Shown: positions 1-9,043 of the stretch, piece after piece
Numbering within the stretch: the first letter of the stretch is position 1
Layout of the letters: every line of letters begins with the position of its first letter
Assembly (NCBI RefSeq): GCF_037038585.1
Contig: NC_092525.1
Location: 5,248,969-5,312,968 of the forward strand
Source of the DNA: Patagioenas fasciata
Taxonomy: Eukaryota > Chordata > Aves > Columbiformes > Columbidae
Length of the DNA stretch: 64,000 nucleotides
Direction of reading: 5' to 3'
Program-made: the position numbers and the translations under genes
The notes under the pieces: model-generated
Seen by the model: only the letters and a program-made list of their open reading frames with translations
The model's database searches: none
What the model was told of the DNA's origin: nothing

Positions 1-600
1 CGCTCTTCTCCCGCTGGAACGCTCCTCCCCGCCATCCTATTGCCAGACTGAGAATTCTTGACCTGCCGCAGTCCTGCCCCGCCATGCTCCTGCCTTCTGC
101 CTGGGAAGTCACTTGAAGAACTGGAGCGCTCTCCCCCGCTGTCCTCTTGCCTTTCCTCAGTGGGATTTTGGCCTGCTAAAGAGCTCCTCCCTGTCGTCCT
201 CTTGCTGGATTTCTCGGTACCTCTTGACCCACTGGGTCTCTCCTCCTGCCGTCCTTTTGCCTTTCCTTAGTACATTCTTGGTCTGCTGGAGTGCTCCCCC
301 CCACCATCCTCTTGCTGGATTTCTCGGGACCCCTTGTCCCATATAGGACATTCCCCCCCACCACCATCCTGGTGTGTTTTTTAGGAGAGTCTTGTGATCG
401 ACCAGAGCGCTCCCCCCTTGACATCCTCTTCCCCTTTTTCTGGGTGACTTTTGAACCACTGGTGAACTCTCCCCCATCATCCTCTTGCCACATATATTGA
501 GACTTGTTGATCCGCCAGAGCGCTTCCCCCACTGTCCTCTTGCCAGATTTACTGATACCTCTTGTCCTGTCAGAGCGCTCCCTCTCGCAGTCCTCTTTGT
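1..600. repeat. ~55-bp minisatellite array, end of a preceding unit
   Basis: Degenerate tandem units of about 52-57 bp. Each carries a near-palindrome GGAGCGCTCC followed by a C-run, a 'CCGTCCTCTTGC' block and a 'TTTCTTGGGACCTCTTGACC' block. The segment matches 15,070-15,669, 22,685-23,284 and 29,708-30,307 almost base for base, so it is the tail of the macro-repeat unit preceding A. The minus strand is open over long stretches (for example 176-727), as in the other arrays. Confidence 0.9.
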
Positions 601-634
601 TCAGTTTGTAGGGTAGGAGGGGGGATCTCTGATT

Positions 635-2359
635 ACAGAAAGGTCCCTTTGTTCTAGGAGACATTCCCTTGCTCCATGCTTCAGGTTGCCCATCTTCCCT
701 CTCATTTTCAATATGCACGTCCATCACCTTCCTCCTCTTCTTTCTTGATCCCTCGACTCCCGGATGAACTCAAATCCTCTTTCTTGATCACTCTTTCTCG
801 TAAGTTCACAACCTTACTTTCCTTTCTTGCTTTCGCCTTTGTGAGCTGCTCCACCCAAACCGAAATGCCCTGAAGACAGAAATACACCCACCCCAAGCCC
901 GTACAGTCACATAGGGGGTGAGTCCGCTCGCTGACGCATCCCCACATCCCACAGCAAGCCCACCTTGCCTTGGCCCCGGCCCCCCGCACAGGCCTTCCCA
1001 CCAACCCAGCCCCTCCGTAGCAGCACAGTTTCCCAGCATGCACCCCACAAAGACTTTCTTTGCCAGTCACCCCTGGCACTTACAGCAACACACCACATCA
1101 GCATCAAGAGCCCTGGGAGTGGAGAGCTGGCCAGGCCCTCACCCCGGCAGGATCCTCTTCCCCCTCCTTTAGCTGATGGCAGACAGACAAGACACCTCCC
1201 AAGAGGTGTCCAGTCCTCTCTCTCAACCACTCATGAGTACAAAAGCCCAGCCTCTACTCACCCACCCCGCCTCCCAAAACCCCACCAGCAGCCCCTGGTC
1301 CCAGCTGAACAGCAGCCAGTGCTGAAGATCTGGCTCGTGTTGTCGGACACAACCTTCCCATGGATGTCTGGGCCCCTGAGCAGTTTCCAGGGGTGGGAGG
1401 GCGCAGTCCTGATTACAGGGAGGTCCCTGTCCCAAGGGGGACATTTTCTTCCTCCTCACTCCTGACTCGCAGCTCCATCACCTTCCTCCTCTTCTTTCTT
1501 GATCCCTCCTGACTCGCAGGTCTACCACCGTCATCTTCTTTCTTGATCCCTGTTGACTTGCAGATGCACTCCAATCCTCTTTCTTGATCGCTCTTCCTCG
1601 TAGGTTCACCACCTTCCTCTTCTTTCTTGCTTTCGCCTTTGCGAGCTGCTCCACCCGAACAGAGATGCACAGAAAACAAAAATATACCCACCCCAGGCCC
1701 GTACAGTCACACGAGGGGGCGAGTCCGGTCGCTGACGCATCCCCACACCCCACCACAAGGCCACCTTGCCTTGGCCCCGGCCCCCCGCACAGGCCTTCCC
1801 ACCAACCCAGCCCCTCCGTAGCAGCACAGTTTCCCAGCATGCACCCCACAAAGACTTTCTTTGCCAGTCACCCCTGGCACTTACAGCAACACACCACACC
1901 AGCATCAAGAGCCCTGGGAGTGGAGAGCTGGCCAGGCCCTCACCCCGGCAGGATCCTCTTCCCCCTCCTTTACCTGCTGGCAGACAGACACCTCCCAAGG
2001 GATGACCACCCTGCTCCCTTAACTGCTCCCAAGTCCAAGAGCCCAGCCCCTGCTCACCACCCCCACCTCCCAAAACACAGCCAACAGCCCCTGCTCCCAT
2101 TTTACCACTTTACCCCCGAGCACGGTTTCTAGGGGTGGGAGGGGGACGCACTAATCACAGATCGTTCCCTGTGCTTAAGGATACATTCTCCTTCTCGCTG
2201 GCTCAGCCTGCCCATCTTCCTCCTCACTCTTGACTCGTAGCTCCATCACCTTTCTCCTCTTTTGTCCCCTCCTCACTCACAGGTCCACCACTGTCATCTT
2301 CTTTCTTGACTCTGCTTGACTCACAGGTGCGCTCCAATCCTCTTTCGTGATCGCTCTTC
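635..2359. repeat. Module block of unit A: three tandem ~750-bp modules (third interrupted)
   Basis: Three diverged direct repeats begin near 635, 1,411 and 2,151, each opening with 'gattacag' or 'taatcacag' and a 'ggtccctgt'-like motif. Modules 1 and 2 share a long near-identical stretch (961-1190 and 1762-1990, offset 801). Module 3 is split by the ERVK remnant and resumes at 3,346-3,541. Each module contains pyrimidine blocks ('TTCTTTCTTGATCCCT', 'TTGACTCGCAG') that resemble the 55-bp minisatellite unit. On the minus strand modules 1 and 3 have splice-acceptor-like sites (exon side from 869 and 3,402) before a 'GTGGAGCAGC'-type segment; in module 2 the AG is lost. Coding status is unknown. 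Confidence 0.75.
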
Positions 2360-2716
2360 TGTGTCAGTACACGGAAGACCGGGCACATGAGAAACTGCAA
2401 GAGTCAACAGCATGAGAACAAGCATTAGTGGAAAAATACAAGAACAAAGGACTGTATGCTATGTGATACATCAAGGACAGAGGAGTTGATACAGGATTGA
2501 TGCATCAAGGACAGAGGGACAGCTTGTGATAGACAAAAAAGGTGTTTATAGCAGTGACTTTGGTGGGAACACAAAACACATCACTTATGTAATGACTAAC
2601 TTAGCTAATCAACAAATGCTTGAGCAAGCATCATAGCGAGTATAAACGCAAGCCTGAATTTGTAATAAACATCTCTCATTGCACCTTAAAAGAGAGTCCG
2701 TACCGCATTCGCTACA
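2360..2716 (+). repeat. ERVK remnant 5' LTR (unit A)
   Basis: 357 bp with TG...CA ends. A TATA-like 'agtataaac' and a poly(A) signal-like 'aataaa' lie in the last ~90 bp. It is homologous, in opposite orientation, to the LTR at 58,307-58,651, which fixes the 5' boundary at TGTG rather than at the internal TGAGAAACTG. Confidence 0.85.
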
Positions 2717-2718
2717 AA

Positions 2719-2738
2719 TGGCGCCCTGGAACAGGGAC
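2719..2738 (+). other. ERVK primer-binding site, tRNA-Lys type with 2-nt insertion
   Basis: Reads TGGCGCCCTGGAACAGGGAC. The known tRNA-Lys3 primer site is the same 18 bases without the internal TG. The same two extra bases occur in units B, C and D (17,788; 25,403; 32,426), so the change predates the amplification. Confidence 0.85.
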
Positions 2739-3129
2739 TTTCAGCGTGCCTATAAAGGCAGTAGCCGCTCTGGTAGCGAAGCCCAATCGAACCAGGAAAC
2801 AGGACCGGGAACCAGGACAGTGCGCGCCCACCACCAACGAAAGGTGAGCGATTGGGAACCATGGGAGGGAAGTTAGCCCTTAAGCAAAGACAAACCCTGG
2901 ATGTCCTTCAACATGCGCTACAAACGCAAAATCAGGATGTATCAGGGGGCTGATTGGTGAGTTTATTAGAATGGATTGCTAATCATGTGCTAGACTTTCC
3001 TACAACTGGTACATTTCAGTTGGAGACATGGCACAAAGATGAATGAGAATTATATGAACAGGTAACGACTGGAGATAAAGCTGCTTGCAAATATTCATCT
3101 ACTTGGGGAAAAATTATGACTACTAAGAT

Positions 3130-3339
3130 ACAGGATACAGGACTGATACATCAGGGACAGAGGGACAGCTTACTATAGAAAAAAATGCGTATATGGCAGT
3201 TACATCGCTCATGTAATGTCTAACTTAGCTAAAGAGCAAATGCTTGAGCAAGCATCATAGCGAGTATAAATGCAAACCTGAGTTTGTAATAAATGTCTCT
3301 CATGGCACCTTACCGTGAGTCCACGCCAGATTCGCTACA
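3130..3339 (+). repeat. ERVK remnant truncated 3' LTR (unit A)
   Basis: Starts within the LTR at 'gatacagg', corresponding to about 2,485 in the 5' copy, directly after gag sequence. It ends CGCTACA before the CTCTTC target duplication. The missing 5' part and missing gag-pol point to one internal deletion. It differs from the 5' LTR at many bases, so the provirus is old. Confidence 0.8.
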
Positions 3340-3345
3340 CTCTTC

Positions 3346-3541
3346 CTCATAGGTTCACCACCTTCCTCTCCTTCCTTGCTTTTCCTTTGCACGCTGCTCC
3401 ACCTGAAGAGAAACACACAGAGGACTGAGCTACACCAGCCCAAGGGCACTACAATCAGACAGGGGCTGAGTCCGGGGGCTGACACCTCCCCACACCCCAC
3501 AACGAGCCCACCTTGCCTTGGCCCCGGCCCCTCGCACATGC
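3346..3541. repeat. Second half of module 3, unit A
   Basis: Continues module 3 after the ERVK target duplication, with 'ctcataggttcaccacc' matching 'ctcgtaggttcaccacc' of module 2. A minus-strand acceptor-like site lies at 3402/3403. The stretch ends at a deletion junction: unit E keeps about 80 extra bases here (about 58,948-59,033). Confidence 0.75.
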
Positions 3542-3607
3542 CTTAGAGATATCATAGCTCAGTACAAATCCCCACAGTCCTCACCTGCTGTTTGGTGCTT
3601 GCGGAGG

Positions 3608-3612
3608 GTCAC
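3608..3612. other. ERV-L target-site duplication, left copy (GTCAC)
   Basis: GTCAC immediately before the TG of the 5' LTR, repeated at 10031-10035. The empty site in four other units has it once. Confidence 0.92.
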
Positions 3613-4067
3613 TGTACGGGAATTGCGGAAGATTGGCGAGGAGGAGAAAGCTAAACACGCTCAAGTGACCCGCAGCTGGGGTATAAAGAAAACACATACA
3701 TCACACTAATTGTTTTACTGACCTTGTGTGCTTGACAAGTAGAACCCCTGTGTTAGATAACACAGGCCTGGGAGAAACTCTGGACACCTTATCACTGTGT
3801 CTGAGATTCCTGCTTTGTTGTGAGAAAGAGCGGGAGGCTGCGCCTGCCTGAAGCCGTGAAATACAGGCGAGCTCAGCAGGCCCAGCGATCTTCCAGCAGG
3901 GCTGAACTGACCAGCGCCTGCGTCCCCGCTTACGCCGCCTCTGCCTGGGAGCTCAGGTGTGGCTACGGAGATCCCCCAGTAGAGAGGTAACCAAAATAAA
4001 CTTGCTCTTTGCAATTACATTGGTGGCCTCTGGCTCTTCTCGCGACGTGCCTCTGCTTGTGCACACA
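3613..4067 (+). repeat. ERV-L 5' LTR
   Basis: 455 bp, TGTACGGG...GTGCACACA. A TATAAA box at 3682-3687 implies a U3 of only about 95-100 bp. The AATAAA poly(A) signal sits at 3995-4000, about 310 bp after the TATA box, so R is unusually long and U5 short. The sequence is identical to the 3' LTR except at 3623 and 4053. Confidence 0.93.
3682..3687 (+). promoter_or_regulatory. TATA box of the ERV-L 5' LTR
   Basis: TATAAA in 'ggggtataaagaaa', the only strong TATA motif in the LTR. Transcription would be expected to start about 25-30 bp downstream. Confidence 0.6.
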
Positions 4068-4069
4068 TT

Positions 4070-4084
4070 TGGCGTAGTCGGCAG
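4070..4084 (+). other. ERV-L primer-binding site, tRNA-Ser
   Basis: TGGCGTAGTCGGCAG, two bases after the LTR end. It is complementary to the 3' end (including CCA) of vertebrate tRNA-Ser of the AGA/UGA type over 15 nt; the following bases diverge. Serine primers are known for some class III ERVs. Confidence 0.85.
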
Positions 4085-4117
4085 TCGCTAGAAACAGCCA
4101 TGCCGTGGCTTTTTTAA

Positions 4118-5617
4118 AAAAAAACACCGGGGACAGGGGAGGCCTCACGGGTGACTCCCCATATTCCGGGATGGCCCAGTACGGAGCCCTGGACCCCCGT
4201 GGCTGCTCTCCTATATGAATTGGCTCCGCCGGAGATATGGCCAGAGATTGAGGAAGGGGGGGTGGTTACTCCCCAGGCAATTGAAGCGGCCATACTGAAG
4301 TTTCCATGGAGAGCGGCTTGTAAATCTTCTCGCAAGTTAGCGGGAAGATTGGGATGGCTATTTATTACTGGTCTTAGATCTCTTAACCATGAAGTTGTTG
4401 CATTACGGAGTAAAGTCGCGGATTTAGAGAAGGAAATTGGAACTTTGCAAGAGGCAAAGGCGATGGCGCATGAAGTAATTGCATCCCAATCAGAGCGCTG
4501 CTCTGGGTTGCAGGACAAAGTGGACTGTCTGGTAGCGCGTATTGCTAATAAACGGCGAGATAAACATGGGTCACATAGAGTTTCGATTTCCGAGGTTCGT
4601 GCTCTCACCATGAAACATTCCTGGGATCCCAATGAATGGGATGGAAATATTTGCAGTGCATCCTCGGATTCCGAGATTGAATTTGAATTGGATTCAGATT
4701 CAAAAGAAAGGGATGTGGTGCAGGCACGACCCCTCATCCAGATGACGGGAGAGCAGGAACATCCTGGTGGGGGGGTACAGCTTACGCGTACTTACACTCC
4801 GAAAGAGTTAAGAGAATTTTTGGAGCTCTACCAGCAAAAGACTGGGGAAGGTATATTGGAATGGCTTTTGCGAGCATGGGATAATGGAGCTGCATCAATC
4901 CACTTGTTAGCAGCTGAAAAGGATCTCTTATGTCCTATATCTAAGAATGATTCGATACAAAGAGAATTTGTCCAGCTGCGGAATATTAGAAATGCAAATG
5001 GGGTAGACATTACCGCACCTACAGTATATCAGTGGTTGTGTGCAGCAGTTCTAGCAACACATACAGACCCTAGGGAGTTAATGTCTTCCCTCGGAAACTG
5101 GTCTACAATATCAGAGGGTACCACTTTGCTACGGCAAATGGGAATGGCTCATGCAGTGTTGACGGGGACTAGTCCAGATGATATACCGATCACAAGAAGT
5201 ATCAGGATGGAGTTGTTGAAGGGAGCACCTGTCTCGGTAAAACCCTGCCTTATATCAACAATACAAGCTGCCGCGGGTAATGTAGGTGCTCTGGTGACTG
5301 CCATGAAAGATCTTGAGACTATGCTCTCAGGACCCTCTGTCCGAATAGTGAACAAGGGAAAGTCAGCAAAATCAAAAGGGTCTACGGCACAGGTGACGAG
5401 GAGACAGATGTGGCATGATCTTTTACAGGCTGGCGTCCCACGATCCGAACTCGGTGGGCTGTCAACAGCAGAACTGTTTCGCCGCTGGCGACAGTTAATA
5501 TCTACAGCAAAAAGCCAGCCATCTCCAGCCGCATCAGCCCCCCCGCACCCTCCCTCCACCCCGTCTGCCGCTTCAAAACAAGGCGCTGCTTGGCAGTTGC
5601 CTAAACAGCGGGACTGA
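4118..5617 (+). CDS. gag: ERV-L gag polyprotein (open frame, 5' start disrupted)
   Basis: Structural polyprotein that would build the particle core. The frame is open from 4118 to the UGA at 5615-5617. An in-frame ATG at 4100 is cut off by TAA at 4115-4117 inside a T6A9 run. The next in-frame ATG is at 4463, so the true start is uncertain; GTG at 4151 is not a usual eukaryotic start. The N-terminal part (about 4390-4560) is predicted coiled coil (heptad-like 'LRSKVADLEKEIGTLQEAKA'). The middle ('EWLLRAWDNGAASIHL', near 4857) resembles the capsid region shared by ERV-L gag and mouse Fv1. The C-terminus is Ala/Pro/Ser-rich, and no CCHC zinc knuckle is visible. Known: ERV-L gags encode particle proteins. 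Inferred: this copy makes at most an N-terminally altered product. Confidence 0.8.
   Translation, partial: KKTPGTGEASRVTPHIPGWPSTEPWTPVAALLYELAPPEIWPEIEEGGVVTPQAIEAAILKFPWRAACKSSRKLAGRLGWLFITGLRSLNHEVVALRSKVADLEKEIGTLQEAKAMAHEVIASQSERCSGLQDKVDCLVARIANKRRDKHGSHRVSISEVRALTMKHSWDPNEWDGNICSASSDSEIEFELDSDSKERDVVQARPLIQMTGEQEHPGGGVQLTRTYTPKELREFLELYQQKTGEGILEWLLRAWDNGAASIHLLAAEKDLLCPISKNDSIQREFVQLRNIRNANGVDITAPTVYQWLCAAVLATHTDPRELMSSLGNWSTISEGTTLLRQMGMAHAVLTGTSPDDIPITRSIRMELLKGAPVSVKPCLISTIQAAAGNVGALVTAMKDLETMLSGPSVRIVNKGKSAKSKGSTAQVTRRQMWHDLLQAGVPRSELGGLSTAELFRRWRQLISTAKSQPSPAASAPPHPPSTPSAASKQGAAWQLPKQRD
5615..5617 (+). other. In-frame UGA between gag and pol (candidate readthrough stop)
   Basis: Gag ends GAC TGA AGG. 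Without any frame change the next 1,141 codons are open through pol. Pol has no ATG near its beginning, so it would need suppression of this single UGA, as known for gammaretroviruses. Confidence 0.75.
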
Positions 5618-8600
5618 AGGTTTGGCGGGTCCCCCAAGGTTGCCGCCACTGTAGCTTCCTATCGTGAGGGGGACCGACGCCCTTATGTTCCTTTAACCAT
5701 AGAGTGGCGGTCTGGAGGGATTTTGAATGTGTTAGCTCTGGTGGATACGGGGGCTGAGGTCACAGTGTTGCATAGTGATATTAAGAACAAAGATGCTACA
5801 TCACAGATTTGTGGTTTGGGGGGACATCCAACCCCTGCTCTCCAAGCTACCGTTACCCTCACAATCGCAAATGCCAAGCCATTTACTGCAACAGTGTTGA
5901 TTGCCCCAATTAAAGAATATATTCTGGGTATTGATGTCCTAGCAGGGCGGACAGTCGAAACCTTAAATGGTCGTTTTTCTTTCGGCTCTCCATGCACTGG
6001 ATTTGCTATCCGGTCTGTAACTGTCTTGCGTGGATTCCCAAAATGGGATCCTGTTGTGCTGCCTGCACCTGCCAAGGTGGTGACTATGAAACAATATCGC
6101 ATCCCAGGGGGGGAGGAAGAAATTAGCGAGACTATCCAGGCACTCCAGCAAGTGGGGATTATTAGAGAAACCATGACGGCTTTCAATAATCCTATCTGGC
6201 CTGTTCGGAAAACAGATGGCACTTGGAGAATGACTGTAGACTACAGAGAACTGAACAAAGTCACCCCCCCCCTTGCAGTTACAGTGCCAGATATGGTTAC
6301 ACTCATAGAAAAAATTGGCAAGAACTTATTGCCATGGAAAATGGTACTAGATCTTGCTAATGCTTTCTTTTCAATTGCCATTGCCCCAGAGAGTCAAGAT
6401 CAGTTTGCTTTTACCTGGCAGCAGAAGCAATATACCTTTCAGGTACTGCCCCAAGGATACAAACACAGCCCCTCTATATGCCGTCAAATGGTAGCAGCTG
6501 ATGTAGCATCGTGGTCAGGTACTCTTACTGTGTACCATTATATCGATGATCTCTTGCTTATGGCAGAGTCACAACAGGAAATTGAAGCAGCTGCTGAGTC
6601 ATTGCAGTCACATTTGCAAAACCGGGGCTGGACAATCAGTCCAAAGAAAATACAAGGCCCTAGCACCACTGTACAGTTCTTGGGGGTCGTCTGGCATGGG
6701 CAGATTAAGGAAATACCAAATAAAGTGCAGCAGACAGTTCAACAATTTCCTGTACCAACTGCGGTAAAGCAGCTACAGACCTTTTTGGGACTTCTGGGGT
6801 ATTGGAGGACTTTTATTCCGCATTTGGCAATTTTAATGAGGCCTTTACAGAAACTAACTAGAAAGAAAGCTATCTGGCAGTGGGCCAAACAACAACAAGA
6901 AGCTTTTGATGCATGTAAAAGTGCCTTGATGGAACATGCCCGGTTATATACTCCCAGGCAAGGATATCCTTTTGAACTAGAAGTAACAATTTTGGACGAT
7001 GTAGTCTCTTGGGGATTGTGGCAGACAACTGGACCAAAAAATCAGAAGGAACCCGTAGGGTTTTGGTCTAAAGCACTGCAAGGGTCTGCTACTCATTATA
7101 CCCCAATGGAAAAACAGATTCTGGCTGTTGTTTGGGCACTGCAGGAAACTGAACGTATCACGGGTCAAGATAGTGTAACCGTACACACCCCCATCCCTAT
7201 TCATGGCTGGGTTGCAGATGACTCTGTTAGGGCCCATGCAGGAGTAGCTCAGGCAGCTACACACTGGAAGTGGAAACACTATCTGCAGCAACGATTTTTA
7301 CCAGGAAACTCACATGTGACTACCCCACATGCCACCCTTCTTGGTACAATATCATTCAATCATGTGCCTGCACTTGGGGAAGCTTTTCCTCTAGGAGACA
7401 TCCCGACCTCTCCTGTGGAGGAGGCTCCTCCTTACGACGAGTTAACAGAAGAGCACAAGAAGGATGCCTGGTTTACTGATGGCAGTGCAACATATACTGC
7501 AACTGGACAAAGACAATGGAGGGCGGTTGCATACGCTCCTTTACCAGGCATAATATTATGGCAAACGGGTGTACAGGCCTCTAGTCAGTGGGCTGAACTG
7601 CTTGCAGCATCCCTTGCTATCCTGGAAGGGAAGGCACATTATTTATATACCGATAGTTGGGTAGTATATAAAAGTCTCACAATGTGGTTGCCCCGCTGGG
7701 CCCAGGACAATTGGCATGTACAAAGATATCCAATATGGGGAGCAGATATATGGCAACAAATTTGGCAGCACGTACAGACATCTCCTTTGAAGGTGAGACA
7801 TGTTTCAGCTCATCAAAAAGATGACTCACTTGAGTCACAGAACAACAGAGAGGTAGATGAGATGACCTCTGCTGACATACATGCTCAGGCTTTACATGCA
7901 CATATTGCTTGTGGTCATCGCTCAGCTTCTACTGCACGTGCATGGGACATTGCTCATAACCAACCCCCTTTGCCACTACATGCTTATATGTCATGTGCAC
8001 ATAACTGCGCTACTTGTACACGGTTACACCTAAGAGCACTATGTAGGCCATGGGGACAGATAAAGCGTGGTCAGTGGGCTTTGAATACCTGGCAAGTTGA
8101 TTATGTGGGCCCCTTACCCCCATCTAGGGGGTGGCAATATGTATTCACTGCTGTGGATACGGTGTCAGGGCTATTGTTTGCTAAGCCCACTAAACGTGCT
8201 AATCAGCATAATACGATTGAAGCGTTAGAACAACTCATCCATCACTATGGACCTCCCCATCAAATACAGAGTGACCAGGGGACACACTTTAGTGGACGTA
8301 ATGTACAAGACTGGGCTCGAGGGTTAGGTATAGACTGGTTGTTTCACATTGCATACCATCCCCAGGCCAATGGCTTAATTGAACGGATGAATGGAATGTT
8401 GAAGGAACAATTGAAAAAATTAACCAGTACTAAAACTTTGCAACATTGGAGCCCACATCTGACTAAAGCAGTTTTTTTGCTTAATAGTCGGATTATCCAT
8501 AATCAAACACCCTATGACCGCATCACAACACCCCCAGTACAAAACATGGTGCGGCTTGAAATCCTTCCAGATGGTATTTCTCCCAAAATACTAACTACAG

Positions 8601-9043
8601 GGGAAATGGAATTATTTACCCCAATGGATTGCGAAGTGGGACCACGACCTATTAATCTGGATGTGAAAGTCCACATAATAACCCCTGAGAATGCTGTGTG
8701 GCTGTGTACTCCGACTTCTCCTCTTATGTTACATCCTTTGCTAATATCAGACTCCCGAGTTCTTGTATTTCAGATATCTTCAATGACTACCTGTACTTTG
8801 TCTAGAGGAGACAGCATTGGAACAGTGTTATTGGTGTCGCGGACCCAACATCGTGTTGAAGTTCAACCTGAGAAAGCACAGGCCACGGCTTTCCAGTCTG
8901 TGTGGGTAATTACCCCACACCAGGTTGTCAAACCCGGAGTAATACTAGCTGAAGGAGCTGGAGCAACAGCGTATGTATTATTGGAAGGAGAAGATGCCCC
9001 TGTTTTCCTCCCTTATCACAGATTGGCTCGTCGTGCATTGTAA
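5618..9043 (+). CDS. pol: ERV-L pol: protease, reverse transcriptase, RNase H, integrase, extra C-terminal domain
   Basis: A single uninterrupted frame of 1,141 codons. Protease: active-site DTGA (Asp codon 5744) and a later 'ILGIDVL' motif. Reverse transcriptase: 'VLDLANAFF' with Asp at 6350, 'LPQGYKHSPS' and YIDD at 6539-6550. RNase H: catalytic Asp 7478, Glu 7595, Asp 7652. Integrase: zinc ligands His 7901, His 7916, Cys 8006, Cys 8015, then Asp 8099, Asp 8273 and Glu 8381 with exactly 35 residues between the last two (D,D-35-E). About 200 residues follow the integrase core; they are discussed as a finding. All catalytic residues checked are present. These enzymes mature virion proteins, copy RNA to DNA and integrate it. 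It is in the same frame as gag after one UGA, which fits one Gag-Pol readthrough product. No frameshift or premature stop was found. Confidence 0.92.
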   Translation, partial: RFGGSPKVAATVASYREGDRRPYVPLTIEWRSGGILNVLALVDTGAEVTVLHSDIKNKDATSQICGLGGHPTPALQATVTLTIANAKPFTATVLIAPIKEYILGIDVLAGRTVETLNGRFSFGSPCTGFAIRSVTVLRGFPKWDPVVLPAPAKVVTMKQYRIPGGEEEISETIQALQQVGIIRETMTAFNNPIWPVRKTDGTWRMTVDYRELNKVTPPLAVTVPDMVTLIEKIGKNLLPWKMVLDLANAFFSIAIAPESQDQFAFTWQQKQYTFQVLPQGYKHSPSICRQMVAADVASWSGTLTVYHYIDDLLLMAESQQEIEAAAESLQSHLQNRGWTISPKKIQGPSTTVQFLGVVWHGQIKEIPNKVQQTVQQFPVPTAVKQLQTFLGLLGYWRTFIPHLAILMRPLQKLTRKKAIWQWAKQQQEAFDACKSALMEHARLYTPRQGYPFELEVTILDDVVSWGLWQTTGPKNQKEPVGFWSKALQGSATHYTPMEKQILAVVWALQETERITGQDSVTVHTPIPIHGWVADDSVRAHAGVAQAATHWKWKHYLQQRFLPGNSHVTTPHATLLGTISFNHVPALGEAFPLGDIPTSPVEEAPPYDELTEEHKKDAWFTDGSATYTATGQRQWRAVAYAPLPGIILWQTGVQASSQWAELLAASLAILEGKAHYLYTDSWVVYKSLTMWLPRWAQDNWHVQRYPIWGADIWQQIWQHVQTSPLKVRHVSAHQKDDSLESQNNREVDEMTSADIHAQALHAHIACGHRSASTARAWDIAHNQPPLPLHAYMSCAHNCATCTRLHLRALCRPWGQIKRGQWALNTWQVDYVGPLPPSRGWQYVFTAVDTVSGLLFAKPTKRANQHNTIEALEQLIHHYGPPHQIQSDQGTHFSGRNVQDWARGLGIDWLFHIAYHPQANGLIERMNGMLKEQLKKLTSTKTLQHWSPHLTKAVFLLNSRIIHNQTPYDRITTPPVQNMVRLEILPDGISPKILTTGEMELFTPMDCEVGPRPINLDVKVHIITPENAVWLCTPTSPLMLHPLLISDSRVLVFQISSMTTCTLSRGDSIGTVLLVSRTQHRVEVQPEKAQATAFQSVWVITPHQVVKPGVILAEGAGATAYVLLEGEDAPVFLPYHRLARRAL

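Larger units (their letters stand above)
2360..3339 (+). mobile_element. Deleted class II (ERVK-like) provirus, unit A
   Basis: A 357-bp 5' LTR begins TGTGTCAG at 2360 and ends CGCTACA at 2716, with TATA-like and AATAAA-like motifs near its end. Two bases later comes a Lys-type primer site (2719-2738), a leader, and a gag start ATG at 2861 with in-frame stops soon after. Gag breaks off near 3,127 and joins a 5'-truncated 3' LTR (3,130-3,339). A 6-bp target duplication CTCTTC lies at 2354-2359 and 3340-3345. Removing the element restores a sequence matching module 2 across the junction, which confirms the insertion. The element cannot encode a functional product. Confidence 0.9.

Noticed and set aside
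2388-2716. Placing the ERVK LTR start at TGAGAAACTG (2388)
   Set aside because: The empty-site comparison gives a 6-bp duplication CTCTTC only if the LTR starts at 2360, and the LTR at 58,307-58,651 aligns out to that point.
4151-4153. GTG as the gag start codon
   Set aside because: GTG is not a normal eukaryotic initiator; the frame is open from 4118 and the start is left undetermined.
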